From Flavobacterium enshiense (GTDB lineage Bacteria; Bacteroidota; Bacteroidia; Flavobacteriales; Flavobacteriaceae): DNA of 64,000 bases. The stretch lies in the NCBI RefSeq assembly GCF_022836875.1, contig NZ_CP090376.1, positions 2,852,001 to 2,916,000 of the forward strand. Direction: 5' to 3'. Numbering within the stretch: position 1 is the stretch's first letter; each line of letters begins with the position of its first letter. This document shows positions 1-7,291 of this stretch, piece by piece. The notes under the pieces are model-generated. The model ran no database searches. It was not told the origin of the DNA and saw nothing but the letters and a program-made list of their open reading frames with translations. The position numbers and the translations under genes were made by a program.

Positions 1-1
1 C

Positions 2-409
2 TATGAGGAAAAATCTCTACTATATTCTATGGGAATTAATATGTATGATGAAAACAATAATTACATTCCTCAAGCATTAAAAGATAATTGCGAAAATGTT
101 ACCACAAATGAGAAAAAAAAATTTACTACAAGAGATATTTTAAAAATTCGACAGGGCCAAACAATCAAAATAAAAATACCTTTTAAAATAAGGTATATTG
201 TAAACGAATATTGTCAAATAGGTTATCAAACTGAACTTATGAAAAAAGGAACAAAATATTATTTACAACTTATTTCATATGAGCCAAATGAATACGTAAA
301 AACATTACTTTCAAACGAAGTTAAAGATTCGTTGAAAAATTTAAACTACGAACTATATGACCGCACAATATTATCAAACAAAGTGCGCTTAAATTTTGAT
401 ATAAAATAA
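2..409 (+). CDS. cassette 0: hypothetical protein, 5' partial
   Basis: The reading frame is open to the left edge of the window, so the start probably lies outside; an internal ATG at 29 is the first visible one. The visible 135 residues are hydrophilic, rich in Lys/Asn, with no membrane segment or motif I recognise. The stop is followed 6 bases later by the R'' box of attC1, which is the normal layout for a cassette gene. Product unknown. Confidence 0.6.
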   Translation, partial: YEEKSLLYSMGINMYDENNNYIPQALKDNCENVTTNEKKKFTTRDILKIRQGQTIKIKIPFKIRYIVNEYCQIGYQTELMKKGTKYYLQLISYEPNEYVKTLLSNEVKDSLKNLNYELYDRTILSNKVRLNFDIK

Positions 410-415
410 AACTGC

Positions 416-549
416 TGGTAACAGCGGTTTTAAGAAATTGGGGTTTCGGTATTTAATGGGACGGTCTTTTTGTATATTTGACTTCAGTCCTAATGGAATG
501 GTTCGGGAACAAAAATCCCCAACTTCTTAAAGCCGGCGGGACGTTAACG
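416..549 (+). repeat. attC1 (integron-type recombination site)
   Basis: R'' TGGTAAC at 416-422 and R' GTTAACG at 543-549 bound 134 bp. Left arm TTTAAGAAATTGGGG pairs with right arm CCCCAACTTCTTAAA except for one A.C position. The loop has a TATATTTG box at 473-480 directed at the next gene. Short-loop family (about 133 bp). Confidence 0.85.
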
Positions 550-568
550 GCAAGCTGGAAAAAACGAT

Positions 569-1075
569 ATGAAAAGAAACCAAATCTTTCTAATATTTCT
601 CTTTTTGACGGAAATAAGTTTTGCGCAAAAATTAGATTTTGACAAAATAAAATTTAATGATTTGGGGTTCTATTCTTCTAAAAACCAAATAATAGAAAAA
701 CTTGGAATCCCAAAAAAAGAATACATTGTCAACTATGAATGTGGTGATTTTTCTACTGAAGAACAAGGCGAAATATATTATAGTTTAGATTACGGAAGTA
801 TAAGGTTTACTGGTAATGAAAATGTAAAATATGTTATTGAAATAATAGATTTTAAAAATGACAAATCTTTAATTCTATATTATCAAAAACACAAACTAAC
901 TAGTGAAACAACATTAAATGAATTGCTAAACATATTTGGTAAAGAGATTATTCAACAATTAGAAGACAAATCAAATGGTACATTTATTATTCAACATCCT
1001 GAATATGATAATGGGATAAGAATTGAAATAAAAAAAGGAAAGCTAATAAGATTGGAATATTGGTCTCCTTGCTAA
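569..1075 (+). CDS. cassette 1: exported protein of unknown function
   Basis: This 168-residue protein starts with a short basic stretch and a hydrophobic signal peptide ending near FAQ (about residue 20), so it is probably exported to the periplasm or outer membrane. The mature part is a mix of short hydrophilic strands with two cysteines (near residue 58 and at the C-terminus). The start is 20 bases after the R' box of attC1 and the stop 10 bases before R'' of attC2, so the gene fills its cassette. I do not recognise the family; a small beta-rich lipoprotein-assembly-like fold is possible but only a guess. Confidence 0.7.
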   Translation: MKRNQIFLIFLFLTEISFAQKLDFDKIKFNDLGFYSSKNQIIEKLGIPKKEYIVNYECGDFSTEEQGEIYYSLDYGSIRFTGNENVKYVIEIIDFKNDKSLILYYQKHKLTSETTLNELLNIFGKEIIQQLEDKSNGTFIIQHPEYDNGIRIEIKKGKLIRLEYWSPC

Positions 1076-1084
1076 ACAGCCAGC

Positions 1085-1249
1085 CGTTAACAGCGGTTTT
1101 ATGAAATGGCGGGGTTTGGTGATTTTTTGGAATGGCTTGGTGCTTTTATTTCTTCTTTTCATTCAGCCTTTTTCTTTCTAACTTTCGGTATATTTGTAAA
1201 CATCAGTAATAAAATTCCGCCACTTCATAAAGCCGGCGGGACGTTAGTG
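1085..1249 (+). repeat. attC2
   Basis: R'' CGTTAAC at 1085-1091, R' GTTAGTG at 1243-1249, 165 bp (long-loop family). Arms TTTATGAAATGGCGG and CCGCCACTTCATAAA co-vary relative to attC1, so the hairpin rather than the sequence is conserved. TATATTTG at 1189-1196. Confidence 0.85.
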
Positions 1250-1267
1250 GCAAGCTTAAAAAACGAG

Positions 1268-1924
1268 ATGAAAAACCTACTATATTTAATAACCATACTT
1301 ACTCTTTTTAGCTGTAATGAAAAGTCAAAATCTTTAGCTAAACAAAAAGTAGAAATCAAAAAAGAAAGTAAATATTCAGGATTACTCAAAAAGTTTGAGA
1401 ATATTTCTTTTGATACTTTAAAAATATTCTCTGAAGAGAATTTCAAAAAATTTAAAGGCCAAGAACTTGATAGTTTAGATGTTATTTTGTTTCCAAAAGA
1501 AATAGCCGAACATCATTTCATAGATCCTCCAGGTATATTTGCTTGCTATAAATTTTCAATTGATTCTTCTAGAATTGGATTAATCGCAAGAACTCCTTCT
1601 GAATATTTACCTTCTTCAATTAAATTGTTTGTCTATAACAAAGAAAAAGATAAGATAACTCAATATATAGAATTAAGTGAAAGCATTGGAGATGCAGGAG
1701 ATGTTTTAGAAAAAACTGCGTGGTTATTCAAAACTCAGAAGAAAGATTTTCAATCTTTAGTTTGGGTTCGTGAAAGTCATTACAATAGTGTTGAAGATGA
1801 AAATGATACAACAATTGTACGTTGGGACTCTCATTATCTAATTGATTTATCAAAACCAAAATTTGATACTATTAATAAAATTTCAAAGTTTCTTTCCCAA
1901 GAATTTAAAAACTTATTGAAATAA
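1268..1924 (+). CDS. cassette 2: lipoprotein of unknown function
   Basis: The 218-residue product begins MKNLLYLITILTLFSCNEK: a signal peptide with a lipobox ending in Cys at about residue 16, so it is a predicted lipoprotein. The mature region is acidic/Asn-rich with several aromatic strands and no catalytic motif I can name. The frame is open upstream to 1106, but that part is the attC site read as protein; the ATG at 1268, 19 bases after R', is the sensible start. Stop lies 8 bases before attC3. Confidence 0.7.
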   Translation: MKNLLYLITILTLFSCNEKSKSLAKQKVEIKKESKYSGLLKKFENISFDTLKIFSEENFKKFKGQELDSLDVILFPKEIAEHHFIDPPGIFACYKFSIDSSRIGLIARTPSEYLPSSIKLFVYNKEKDKITQYIELSESIGDAGDVLEKTAWLFKTQKKDFQSLVWVRESHYNSVEDENDTTIVRWDSHYLIDLSKPKFDTINKISKFLSQEFKNLLK

Positions 1925-1932
1925 AAGCCTGC

Positions 1933-2099
1933 CACTAACAGCGGTTTTCTGCAATGGCGGGTTTAGGGATTTATTTGGGATGGCTAGTGTTTGTATTTCT
2001 TTCTCCGAAAGAGGCTTTTTTCTTTCAGTCTTTTAGGTATATTTGTAAACATCAGTAATAAAAATCCGCCACTGACAGAGAGCCGGCGGGACGTTAGCA
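1933..2099 (+). repeat. attC3
   Basis: R'' CACTAAC at 1933-1939, R' GTTAGCA at 2093-2099, 167 bp. Arms TTTCTGCAATGGCGG and CCGCCACTGACAGA pair with one extra unpaired base in the right arm, like the extrahelical base of classical attC sites. TATATTTG at 2038-2045. Confidence 0.85.
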
Positions 2100-2107
2100 G
2101 CAACCTT

Positions 2108-2632
2108 ATGAAAAACTATGTGCTTATTTTTCTCATTTTGATTTCTTGCACTTTAAAAGCTCAAGAAGAAAGTAAAATGGAATTACATAAAATTTCGTCA
2201 AAAGATTCAATTGAAGTAAGCAAAGTTTTTGAACTGTTCATAAAAACAATTGAAAATAAATCGGAGCAAAAATTCTTAAAATTAACTCTTGATAAAATTG
2301 ATTGTAGGAGTTGTGATAGTGATTCAATGGAAATGATAAACTACGTTTCTAGTAAAGATCTATACGCTAATCAATTTAAAACTTTCGAAAATTCCTCTGT
2401 TTATAAAGCACTAAAAAAAAGAGGTTTCCATATATCATTCTCGGTAATTACAAACTATAAACCCAAAAACCTACCAAAAAATTATACGAAAGATTTAACA
2501 TTATATGAAGTATGAGTTGAAACATTTCTTCCCAATGAGTGGGCAAAAGGACACGAAGGACAAAGTAATATCTTTCAATTCGTAAAAATTAACAACGAAT
2601 ATAAACTTTACGGACTTTCTTCAATACCATAA
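2108..2632 (+). pseudogene. cassette 3: exported protein gene with an internal TGA
   Basis: The gene begins at ATG 2108 with a signal peptide (MKNYVLIFLILISCTLKAQ). It reads to a TGA at 2513-2515, but the same frame continues with protein-like sequence for 38 more codons (ETFLPNEWAKGHEGQ...) to TAA at 2630-2632, which lies 8 bases before attC4, exactly where cassette genes normally end. A one-base change from TGG (Trp) to TGA explains this best. The product would be 174 residues including the interrupted codon; the truncated form ends after 135. A CRSCD cysteine pair sits mid-protein. Function unknown. A sequencing error at 2515 is the alternative. Confidence 0.75.
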
Positions 2633-2639
2633 AGGTAGC

Positions 2640-2772
2640 TGCTAACAGCGGTTTTGTGAAATTGGGGTTTTAGACAAAATTTAAAGGCATTTTTATATAT
2701 TTGACATCAGTCCTAATGGAATGGTTTGGGAGCAAAAATCCCCAACTCCACAAAGCCGGCGGGACGTTAGCG
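2640..2772 (+). repeat. attC4
   Basis: R'' TGCTAAC at 2640-2646, R' GTTAGCG at 2766-2772, 133 bp. Arms TTTGTGAAATTGGGG / CCCCAACTCCACAAA pair with two A.C positions on the top strand (G.T on the bottom). TATATTTG at 2696-2703. Confidence 0.85.
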
Positions 2773-2792
2773 GTGATTTTAAAACAACTTCG

Positions 2793-3563
2793 ATGTTACA
2801 AGCAAATAAAATTTCTTTTAAACCAACACTCCTCTTTTTTTCGGCAAACGCCTTGTCATATCCTTTGCACGAAATGTTTCATGCACTTACGGCTTATTTT
2901 CTCAATGTAAATTCTACTCTTTACCATTTCTATGTAAATATTGACCATACTCATACGTCGGTTTATGACAAAATAATAATTGCTGTTGCAGGACCTGTTC
3001 TAAGCTTAGCTTTTGGTCTTGTATTTTGGGTGGCATACAAAAAGAGTAAAAATTCAAGCTATAAATTGTTCATGTTTTATGCTGCCATTGCAGGAATCAG
3101 TTTTTTTTCAGGCAATGTCTTTTCAACTGCATTTGGAGGAGACTTTCATACAGCAGCTACATTATTGCAATTCCCTTTTTGGCTTCAGCTATTTGCTACT
3201 TTAACAGGATTGATTTTTCTGTCAGTATTCATGTATAGAATAGGAAAAGAGGTTTTATTTTTTTCTTTCATTAACGCAACCACTTTCAAGGTAGTTATTT
3301 TAAGTTTTCTGCTTATTCCCTGGATTTTAGGAACGTTGCTTTTAGCCCTTTCCTTTTTACCGCTCCCAAGCTTCCTCATTACAGGAATGATTTCGAGTTC
3401 TATTTTCTGGATCATACCAATAGTTTCTGCTGTTTTGAATAGGAGAAAAGTTAAAACTCTTGAGTATATATCGCCAACTCTCAATTATGTTGACATTATT
3501 TTAGTTCTATTTTCATTTCTTATTGTAAGGGCTTTAATTTCAGGGGTTAGCTTTGCACACTAA
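2793..3563 (+). CDS. cassette 4: membrane protein with HExxH motif (M50-like)
   Basis: The 256-residue product is strongly hydrophobic with about six membrane segments. Near its N-terminus, SYPLHEMFHA contains HEMFH (residues 26-30), the zinc-binding HExxH pattern set in or beside a membrane segment, as in site-2-protease (M50) relatives. A GGDFHTA motif follows after the third segment and may supply a further ligand, but I do not see the classical NPDG motif. An intramembrane metalloprotease or a degenerate relative is therefore an inference. The open frame extends back to 2721 through the attC site; ATG 2793, 20 bases after R', is preferred. The stop is 7 bases before attC5. Confidence 0.65.
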   Translation: MLQANKISFKPTLLFFSANALSYPLHEMFHALTAYFLNVNSTLYHFYVNIDHTHTSVYDKIIIAVAGPVLSLAFGLVFWVAYKKSKNSSYKLFMFYAAIAGISFFSGNVFSTAFGGDFHTAATLLQFPFWLQLFATLTGLIFLSVFMYRIGKEVLFFSFINATTFKVVILSFLLIPWILGTLLLALSFLPLPSFLITGMISSSIFWIIPIVSAVLNRRKVKTLEYISPTLNYVDIILVLFSFLIVRALISGVSFAH

Positions 3564-3570
3564 AAACCAC

Positions 3571-3702
3571 CGCTAACAGCGGTTTTGAGCAAGTGGGGTT
3601 TTAGGGCAAAACTGAAACTCTTTTTTGTATATTTGGCTTAGTGATAAAACAAACTGAAGGAACAAAAGTCCCCACCTTCTCAAAGCCGGCGGGACGTTAC
3701 AC
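3571..3702 (+). repeat. attC5
   Basis: R'' CGCTAAC at 3571-3577, R' GTTACAC at 3696-3702, 132 bp. Arms TTTGAGCAAGTGGGG / CCCCACCTTCTCAAA. The loop differs from neighbours but keeps TATATTTG at 3628-3635. Confidence 0.85.
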
Positions 3703-3727
3703 GCAATTTTACCATAACTTCATCTAA

Positions 3728-4411
3728 ATGAACGTAATAAAGAAATATTTTACCGCTTGGTGGATTCCAATAATCTCATATTTACTTCCACTTTTAATTT
3801 ATGTTTTAGGAACTATTTTAAAAAGCGATGATGTTATTGACTTCTCTCTAATTGTATTTTACATAAACATTCTTGGTAATTTAATTTCTTCAATTGTTCA
3901 AATCGTTATTAAGAAATGGTATTTCTCAGTGCTTCAAATTTTAATTTCCGGATTCCTATTTTTCTACGTTTCATTAATATTTACGTTTTCTCCTCCTGAT
4001 TATTATGGAGTAAATAAAACCATTCCTAAGAATATAAAAATTGAAAGTCCTATTGGAAGAGAAATTAATGAAAATGATTTATTAACAAACGATCTAAAAA
4101 TAGCTTCAATTTCACAACCTGGAATTTATAATTTTTACACTAACTACCAACCCAAAGAAAAAGGAACATTATATATCAAAGCTTACGAAATTACTTCAAA
4201 TGATAGATTATCAGAAGAAAGAATGACTGAACAGTCAAAAGTTTCTGTTGAAAATCAAACTGAAAAACTATACTCAGGAGAATTTACAATTTACGAAGGT
4301 TCTTGGGATGATAAATACGGAGCACGAATTGAACTTTGGTTTAAACCGAAAAATGGAAACGAATACAAAATCACAGAAAAAAATTATATCGTAGAAGGTT
4401 GGATGAGATAA
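3728..4411 (+). CDS. cassette 5: membrane-anchored protein of unknown function
   Basis: The 227-residue protein has three membrane segments in its first ~95 residues (WWIPIISYLLPLLIYVLG, the FYINILGNLISSIVQIV region and the VLQILISGFLFFYVSLIF region). About 130 hydrophilic residues follow, with repeated Tyr/Lys strands that look like a beta-rich extracytoplasmic domain. No catalytic motif recognised. The start is 25 bases after R' of attC5 and the stop 9 bases before R'' of attC6. Confidence 0.65.
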   Translation: MNVIKKYFTAWWIPIISYLLPLLIYVLGTILKSDDVIDFSLIVFYINILGNLISSIVQIVIKKWYFSVLQILISGFLFFYVSLIFTFSPPDYYGVNKTIPKNIKIESPIGREINENDLLTNDLKIASISQPGIYNFYTNYQPKEKGTLYIKAYEITSNDRLSEERMTEQSKVSVENQTEKLYSGEFTIYEGSWDDKYGARIELWFKPKNGNEYKITEKNYIVEGWMR

Positions 4412-4420
4412 AAAAACTGC

Positions 4421-4553
4421 GTGTAACAGCGGTTTCATGAAATTGGGGTTTTGGGCAAAATTTAAAGGTAATTTTATATATTTGGCTTCAGTCCTAATGG
4501 AATGGTTTGGGAATAAAAATCCCCAACTTCATGAAGCCGGCGGGACGTTAGCA
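4421..4553 (+). repeat. attC6
   Basis: R'' GTGTAAC at 4421-4427, R' GTTAGCA at 4547-4553, 133 bp. Arms TTCATGAAATTGGGG / CCCCAACTTCATGAA: the inner CATGAA is replaced on both sides compared with attC1, a clear compensatory change. TATATTTG at 4477-4484. Confidence 0.88.
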
Positions 4554-4575
4554 CACATTTTAAAAACAACAGAAT

Positions 4576-5097
4576 ATGAAAAATATAATCTTAACGACAA
4601 TTCTGACAGTTACAACCTGTCTGACAGCTTTAGGGCAAAATTACATTTACAGGGGTGACAAGCAATACGAAGCGACAAGTAGTTGGGAATTTGAACTTAA
4701 TGGACATTATTGGACAGGCAATCCTGAGTTTACTGTTGCCAAACACCCAAATGGTGGTTATCTTATGATTTCAATTGAAGTTCCATTTAAACAGCACTAT
4801 ATTGGTGGGACTGTTACAATCTTTTTAAGTGACGGTTCAACAATCAAATGCACAGACAAAGGTATCCGAGACCACGTTGACAACAAAAGTATTGCACTTT
4901 ACAATTTCACAAAGACTGAAATTGACCTGCTAAAACAGAATACAATAACAAGGATACGGTTTTCAATAATGGGTGGAATGGAAGGCGCTCAAACCTTTAC
5001 TTGTGACAATAAAAAAAGAACCTATTCATTTTATGGCTCAGGGAAAGAAAAGGATTATTATGAAACCGATGTTGAAATTACCGAACTTTTTGAATAA
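4576..5097 (+). CDS. cassette 6: exported beta-rich protein of unknown function
   Basis: The 173-residue product has a signal peptide ending near ALGQ (about residue 21). The mature domain is soluble, with alternating Tyr/Thr/Phe strands, a GGTVTIFLSDGS stretch and a single CDNKKR segment; no membrane segment follows. I do not recognise a family. Codon use is slightly richer in GC than the neighbouring cassettes, so it may have come from a different host. ATG is 22 bases after R' and the stop is 7 bases before R'' of attC7. Confidence 0.7.
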   Translation: MKNIILTTILTVTTCLTALGQNYIYRGDKQYEATSSWEFELNGHYWTGNPEFTVAKHPNGGYLMISIEVPFKQHYIGGTVTIFLSDGSTIKCTDKGIRDHVDNKSIALYNFTKTEIDLLKQNTITRIRFSIMGGMEGAQTFTCDNKKRTYSFYGSGKEKDYYETDVEITELFE

Positions 5098-5104
5098 AAA
5101 CGTG

Positions 5105-5236
5105 TGCTAACACGGGTTTTGCGTCAGGCGGGGTGACGTGCAAACTTGGAGCTTTGTGCTTCTATTCAAGTTCTGTGCTGGTTGACAGTTTTGTGCTCCG
5201 TAACCCGCCCGAGCGCAAAGCCCGAAACCGTTAGCC
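5105..5236 (+). repeat. attC7 (divergent loop, no promoter box)
   Basis: R'' TGCTAAC at 5105-5111, R' GTTAGCC at 5230-5236, 132 bp. Arms TTTGCGTCAGGCGGG / CCCGCCCGAGCGCAAA pair with one extra base. The spacer (ACGGG) and loop are unlike the other sites and contain repeated TGTGCT words but no TATATTTG, so this cassette end comes from another attC lineage. Confidence 0.8.
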
Positions 5237-5292
5237 ACAAGTTTACGAGACGAACTCAAAAACTACTTTGAAAAGACAAACAAAAAAATAAA

Positions 5293-5649
5293 ATGTGTAA
5301 AGATTGTTTTGATAAACAATATTATGGTTTTCCTTCACAAACTGAATTTGAAAAGTTTGAAGAAATTTTAGACTTAAAATGCAAGTCCGAAAAAATTAAA
5401 ATATTGGAATCACAAAACGAAATTGAAGGTGCGCTAATGGATTTTAGAATGTATTATCAATGTAACACTTGCAAAGAAAAGTTTGTAATGTCAATTCCAG
5501 ATAATGCAGATAGAGGCTATTTTTTAACTGAGCAAAATGCAATTGAATATCACGAAAGACAAAGAAAGAGATATAGGAAAGAGAATATTGGGTGTATAAT
5601 TATTCTAGTTATTATAATTATGTTTACTATTTACTCAATAATAAAATAA
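5293..5649 (+). CDS. cassette 7: small Cys-rich protein with C-terminal membrane anchor
   Basis: The 118-residue product has CKDC at residues 2-5 and CNTC at about residues 57-60, two CxxC knuckles that could bind one zinc ion. A basic stretch (ERQRKRYRKEN) is followed by one hydrophobic segment (IGCIIILVIIIMFTIYSII) at the very C-terminus, the layout of a tail-anchored protein with the zinc-ribbon-like domain in the cytoplasm. Function is unknown. The start is 56 bases after R', longer than most cassettes here, and the upstream attC7 has no promoter box. Stop 7 bases before attC8. Confidence 0.65.
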   Translation: MCKDCFDKQYYGFPSQTEFEKFEEILDLKCKSEKIKILESQNEIEGALMDFRMYYQCNTCKEKFVMSIPDNADRGYFLTEQNAIEYHERQRKRYRKENIGCIIILVIIIMFTIYSIIK

Positions 5650-5656
5650 AACCTGT

Positions 5657-5822
5657 GGCTAACAGCGGTTTTAAAAAATGGCGGGTTTAGGGATTTATCG
5701 GTAATGGTCAGTGAATATTTTTCTTCTCCGAAGTGAGGCTTTTTCTTTCAATCTTTTCGGTATATTTGTAAACATCAGTAATAAATCATCCGCCACTTCT
5801 TAAAGCCGGCGGGACGTTAGCT
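5657..5822 (+). repeat. attC8
   Basis: R'' GGCTAAC at 5657-5663, R' GTTAGCT at 5816-5822, 166 bp, long-loop family. Arms TTTAAAAAATGGCGG / CCGCCACTTCTTAAA with two A.C positions. TATATTTG at 5761-5768. Confidence 0.85.
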
Positions 5823-5847
5823 GTAACTTTAACACAACTTTGAATCA

Positions 5848-6429
5848 ATGATTGAAAATATAGATTTTATATTGCAAACAATAAGAATAGTTTTCTTCGT
5901 TACTTTTGGAATGTATTCTATTATTTACATCATACTGTCAATTTTTATAAAGAATTCAATTATTGATATTATTGACAAAACTTCAAATAAACTGATTAGT
6001 TTCATAGGAATAGTTTTTTTAATTAGTTGGATATCTTTAATAATAACAAATTTTATCAATATTTCAGAGCCTGAAAGAGATGAAATTCTGGACAGGATGT
6101 TTGGAAAATACTGGTTTGGATTTTGGATACAACCATTATTATGGATAATGATATCTCAACTTTTACGTTTTGAAAAGATTAGAAAGCTAAAATTTTTAAG
6201 ACTTTTTTTCAGCATATTATTTTTCGCTACAATCGAACAACTTATTATTATTTTTATTTCATCTCATCGAGATTTTACAAATCCTTTTATTCATTTTACA
6301 ACTATGGAAATCGTTACAGGAATTACTATAAAAATATTTTTGTTTTTAATTTCTGCCGGAATTTATTACATAGTTGAAAGAAAAGTCAAGGTAATCAAAT
6401 CAAAAAAAAATCATAAAAGCTACAGCTAA
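5848..6429 (+). CDS. cassette 8: integral membrane protein of unknown function
   Basis: The 193-residue protein has about five membrane segments with short charged loops, including ERDEILDRMFGKYWFGFW between the second and third. It ends in a lysine-rich tail (ERKVKVIKSKKNHKS), placed in the cytoplasm by the positive-inside rule. No family recognised. The start is 25 bases after R'. The stop TAA (6427-6429) lies inside the R'' box of attC9 (6424-6430), so the coding region runs right into the recombination site and the last codons are shared with the arm. Confidence 0.65.
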   Translation: MIENIDFILQTIRIVFFVTFGMYSIIYIILSIFIKNSIIDIIDKTSNKLISFIGIVFLISWISLIITNFINISEPERDEILDRMFGKYWFGFWIQPLLWIMISQLLRFEKIRKLKFLRLFFSILFFATIEQLIIIFISSHRDFTNPFIHFTTMEIVTGITIKIFLFLISAGIYYIVERKVKVIKSKKNHKSYS

Positions 6430-6557
6430 CAGCGGTTTTAAGAAATTGGGGCTTTGGTGAATAATAGAACGGTCTTTTTGTATATTTGACTTCAGTCCTA
6501 ATGGAATGATTTGGGAACAAAAACCCCCAACTTCTTAAAGCCGGCGGGACGTTAGCA
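6424..6557 (+). repeat. attC9
   Basis: R'' AGCTAAC at 6424-6430, R' GTTAGCA at 6551-6557, 134 bp. Arms TTTAAGAAATTGGGG / CCCCAACTTCTTAAA. TATATTTG at 6481-6488. The R'' box doubles as the stop codon of the cassette 8 gene. Confidence 0.85.
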
Positions 6558-6590
6558 GTAATTTTTAAAAAACGCGAATCAATAGCATCT

Positions 6591-7103
6591 ATGTACTTAA
6601 TTCTGAAAAAACTAAATAAAATTACGATAAAGAACTATTTAAAATATTTCGTTTATTTCATTTTAGTTTTAACCATTCAAAGCTGTAACAGTGAATCTAA
6701 AAATACAAATTCTGTCTCTAATGGGGAAGATTATCGAGATAATGAAAAAGATCTTGAATATAATTTCGCTACAATTGAATTTGAAAAAACAAAAAATAAA
6801 GGAATTTATAATGCAAAACTTAATTATTATCCAAGAATAAATGACAAGAGTGAAATTCTAATCTTTTTATCACAGGACGTGAAGTCGGATTTTAGTAATT
6901 TAGAAAAGGTTAAGTACGACACCATTAAAGTAAAGAATGGCATATTCCACATTAATTCTGAAAAAAGTGGCCTTAAAATTCTTAGAGGATTCGTTTTAGA
7001 AAGATATCCAGTCAATCCTAAGGACACACTAGGTAAAGAACAAAAACTAATAGAATTTTATGAAACCAAAACCTACATTGAACAAAAACTTTATGTAGAA
7101 TAA
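6591..7103 (+). CDS. cassette 9: probable lipoprotein of unknown function
   Basis: The 170-residue product starts with a long basic leader (residues 1-17), then a hydrophobic core YFVYFILVLTIQSC whose last residue (about 32) sits in a lipobox-like context, so it is a likely lipoprotein with an unusually long n-region. A later in-frame start is possible but none is obvious. The remainder is Asn/Lys-rich with no known motif. The start is 33 bases after R' and the stop 11 bases before attC10. Confidence 0.65.
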   Translation: MYLILKKLNKITIKNYLKYFVYFILVLTIQSCNSESKNTNSVSNGEDYRDNEKDLEYNFATIEFEKTKNKGIYNAKLNYYPRINDKSEILIFLSQDVKSDFSNLEKVKYDTIKVKNGIFHINSEKSGLKILRGFVLERYPVNPKDTLGKEQKLIEFYETKTYIEQKLYVE

Positions 7104-7114
7104 TAAAAAACTAC

Positions 7115-7248
7115 TGCTAACAGCGGTTTTAAGAAATTGGGGTTTTAGTGTATAATGGAAAGGTCTTTTTGTATATTTGACTTCTGTCCTAATGGAATGG
7201 TTTGGGAACAAAAATCCCCAACTTCTTAAAGCCGGCGGGACGTTGTGC
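7115..7248 (+). repeat. attC10
   Basis: R'' TGCTAAC at 7115-7121, R' GTTGTGC at 7242-7248, 134 bp. Arms TTTAAGAAATTGGGG / CCCCAACTTCTTAAA. TATATTTG at 7172-7179. Confidence 0.85.
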
Positions 7249-7291
7249 GTAATGCACCAAAAAATGGACGTATTAAAAACTCAAAAATAGA

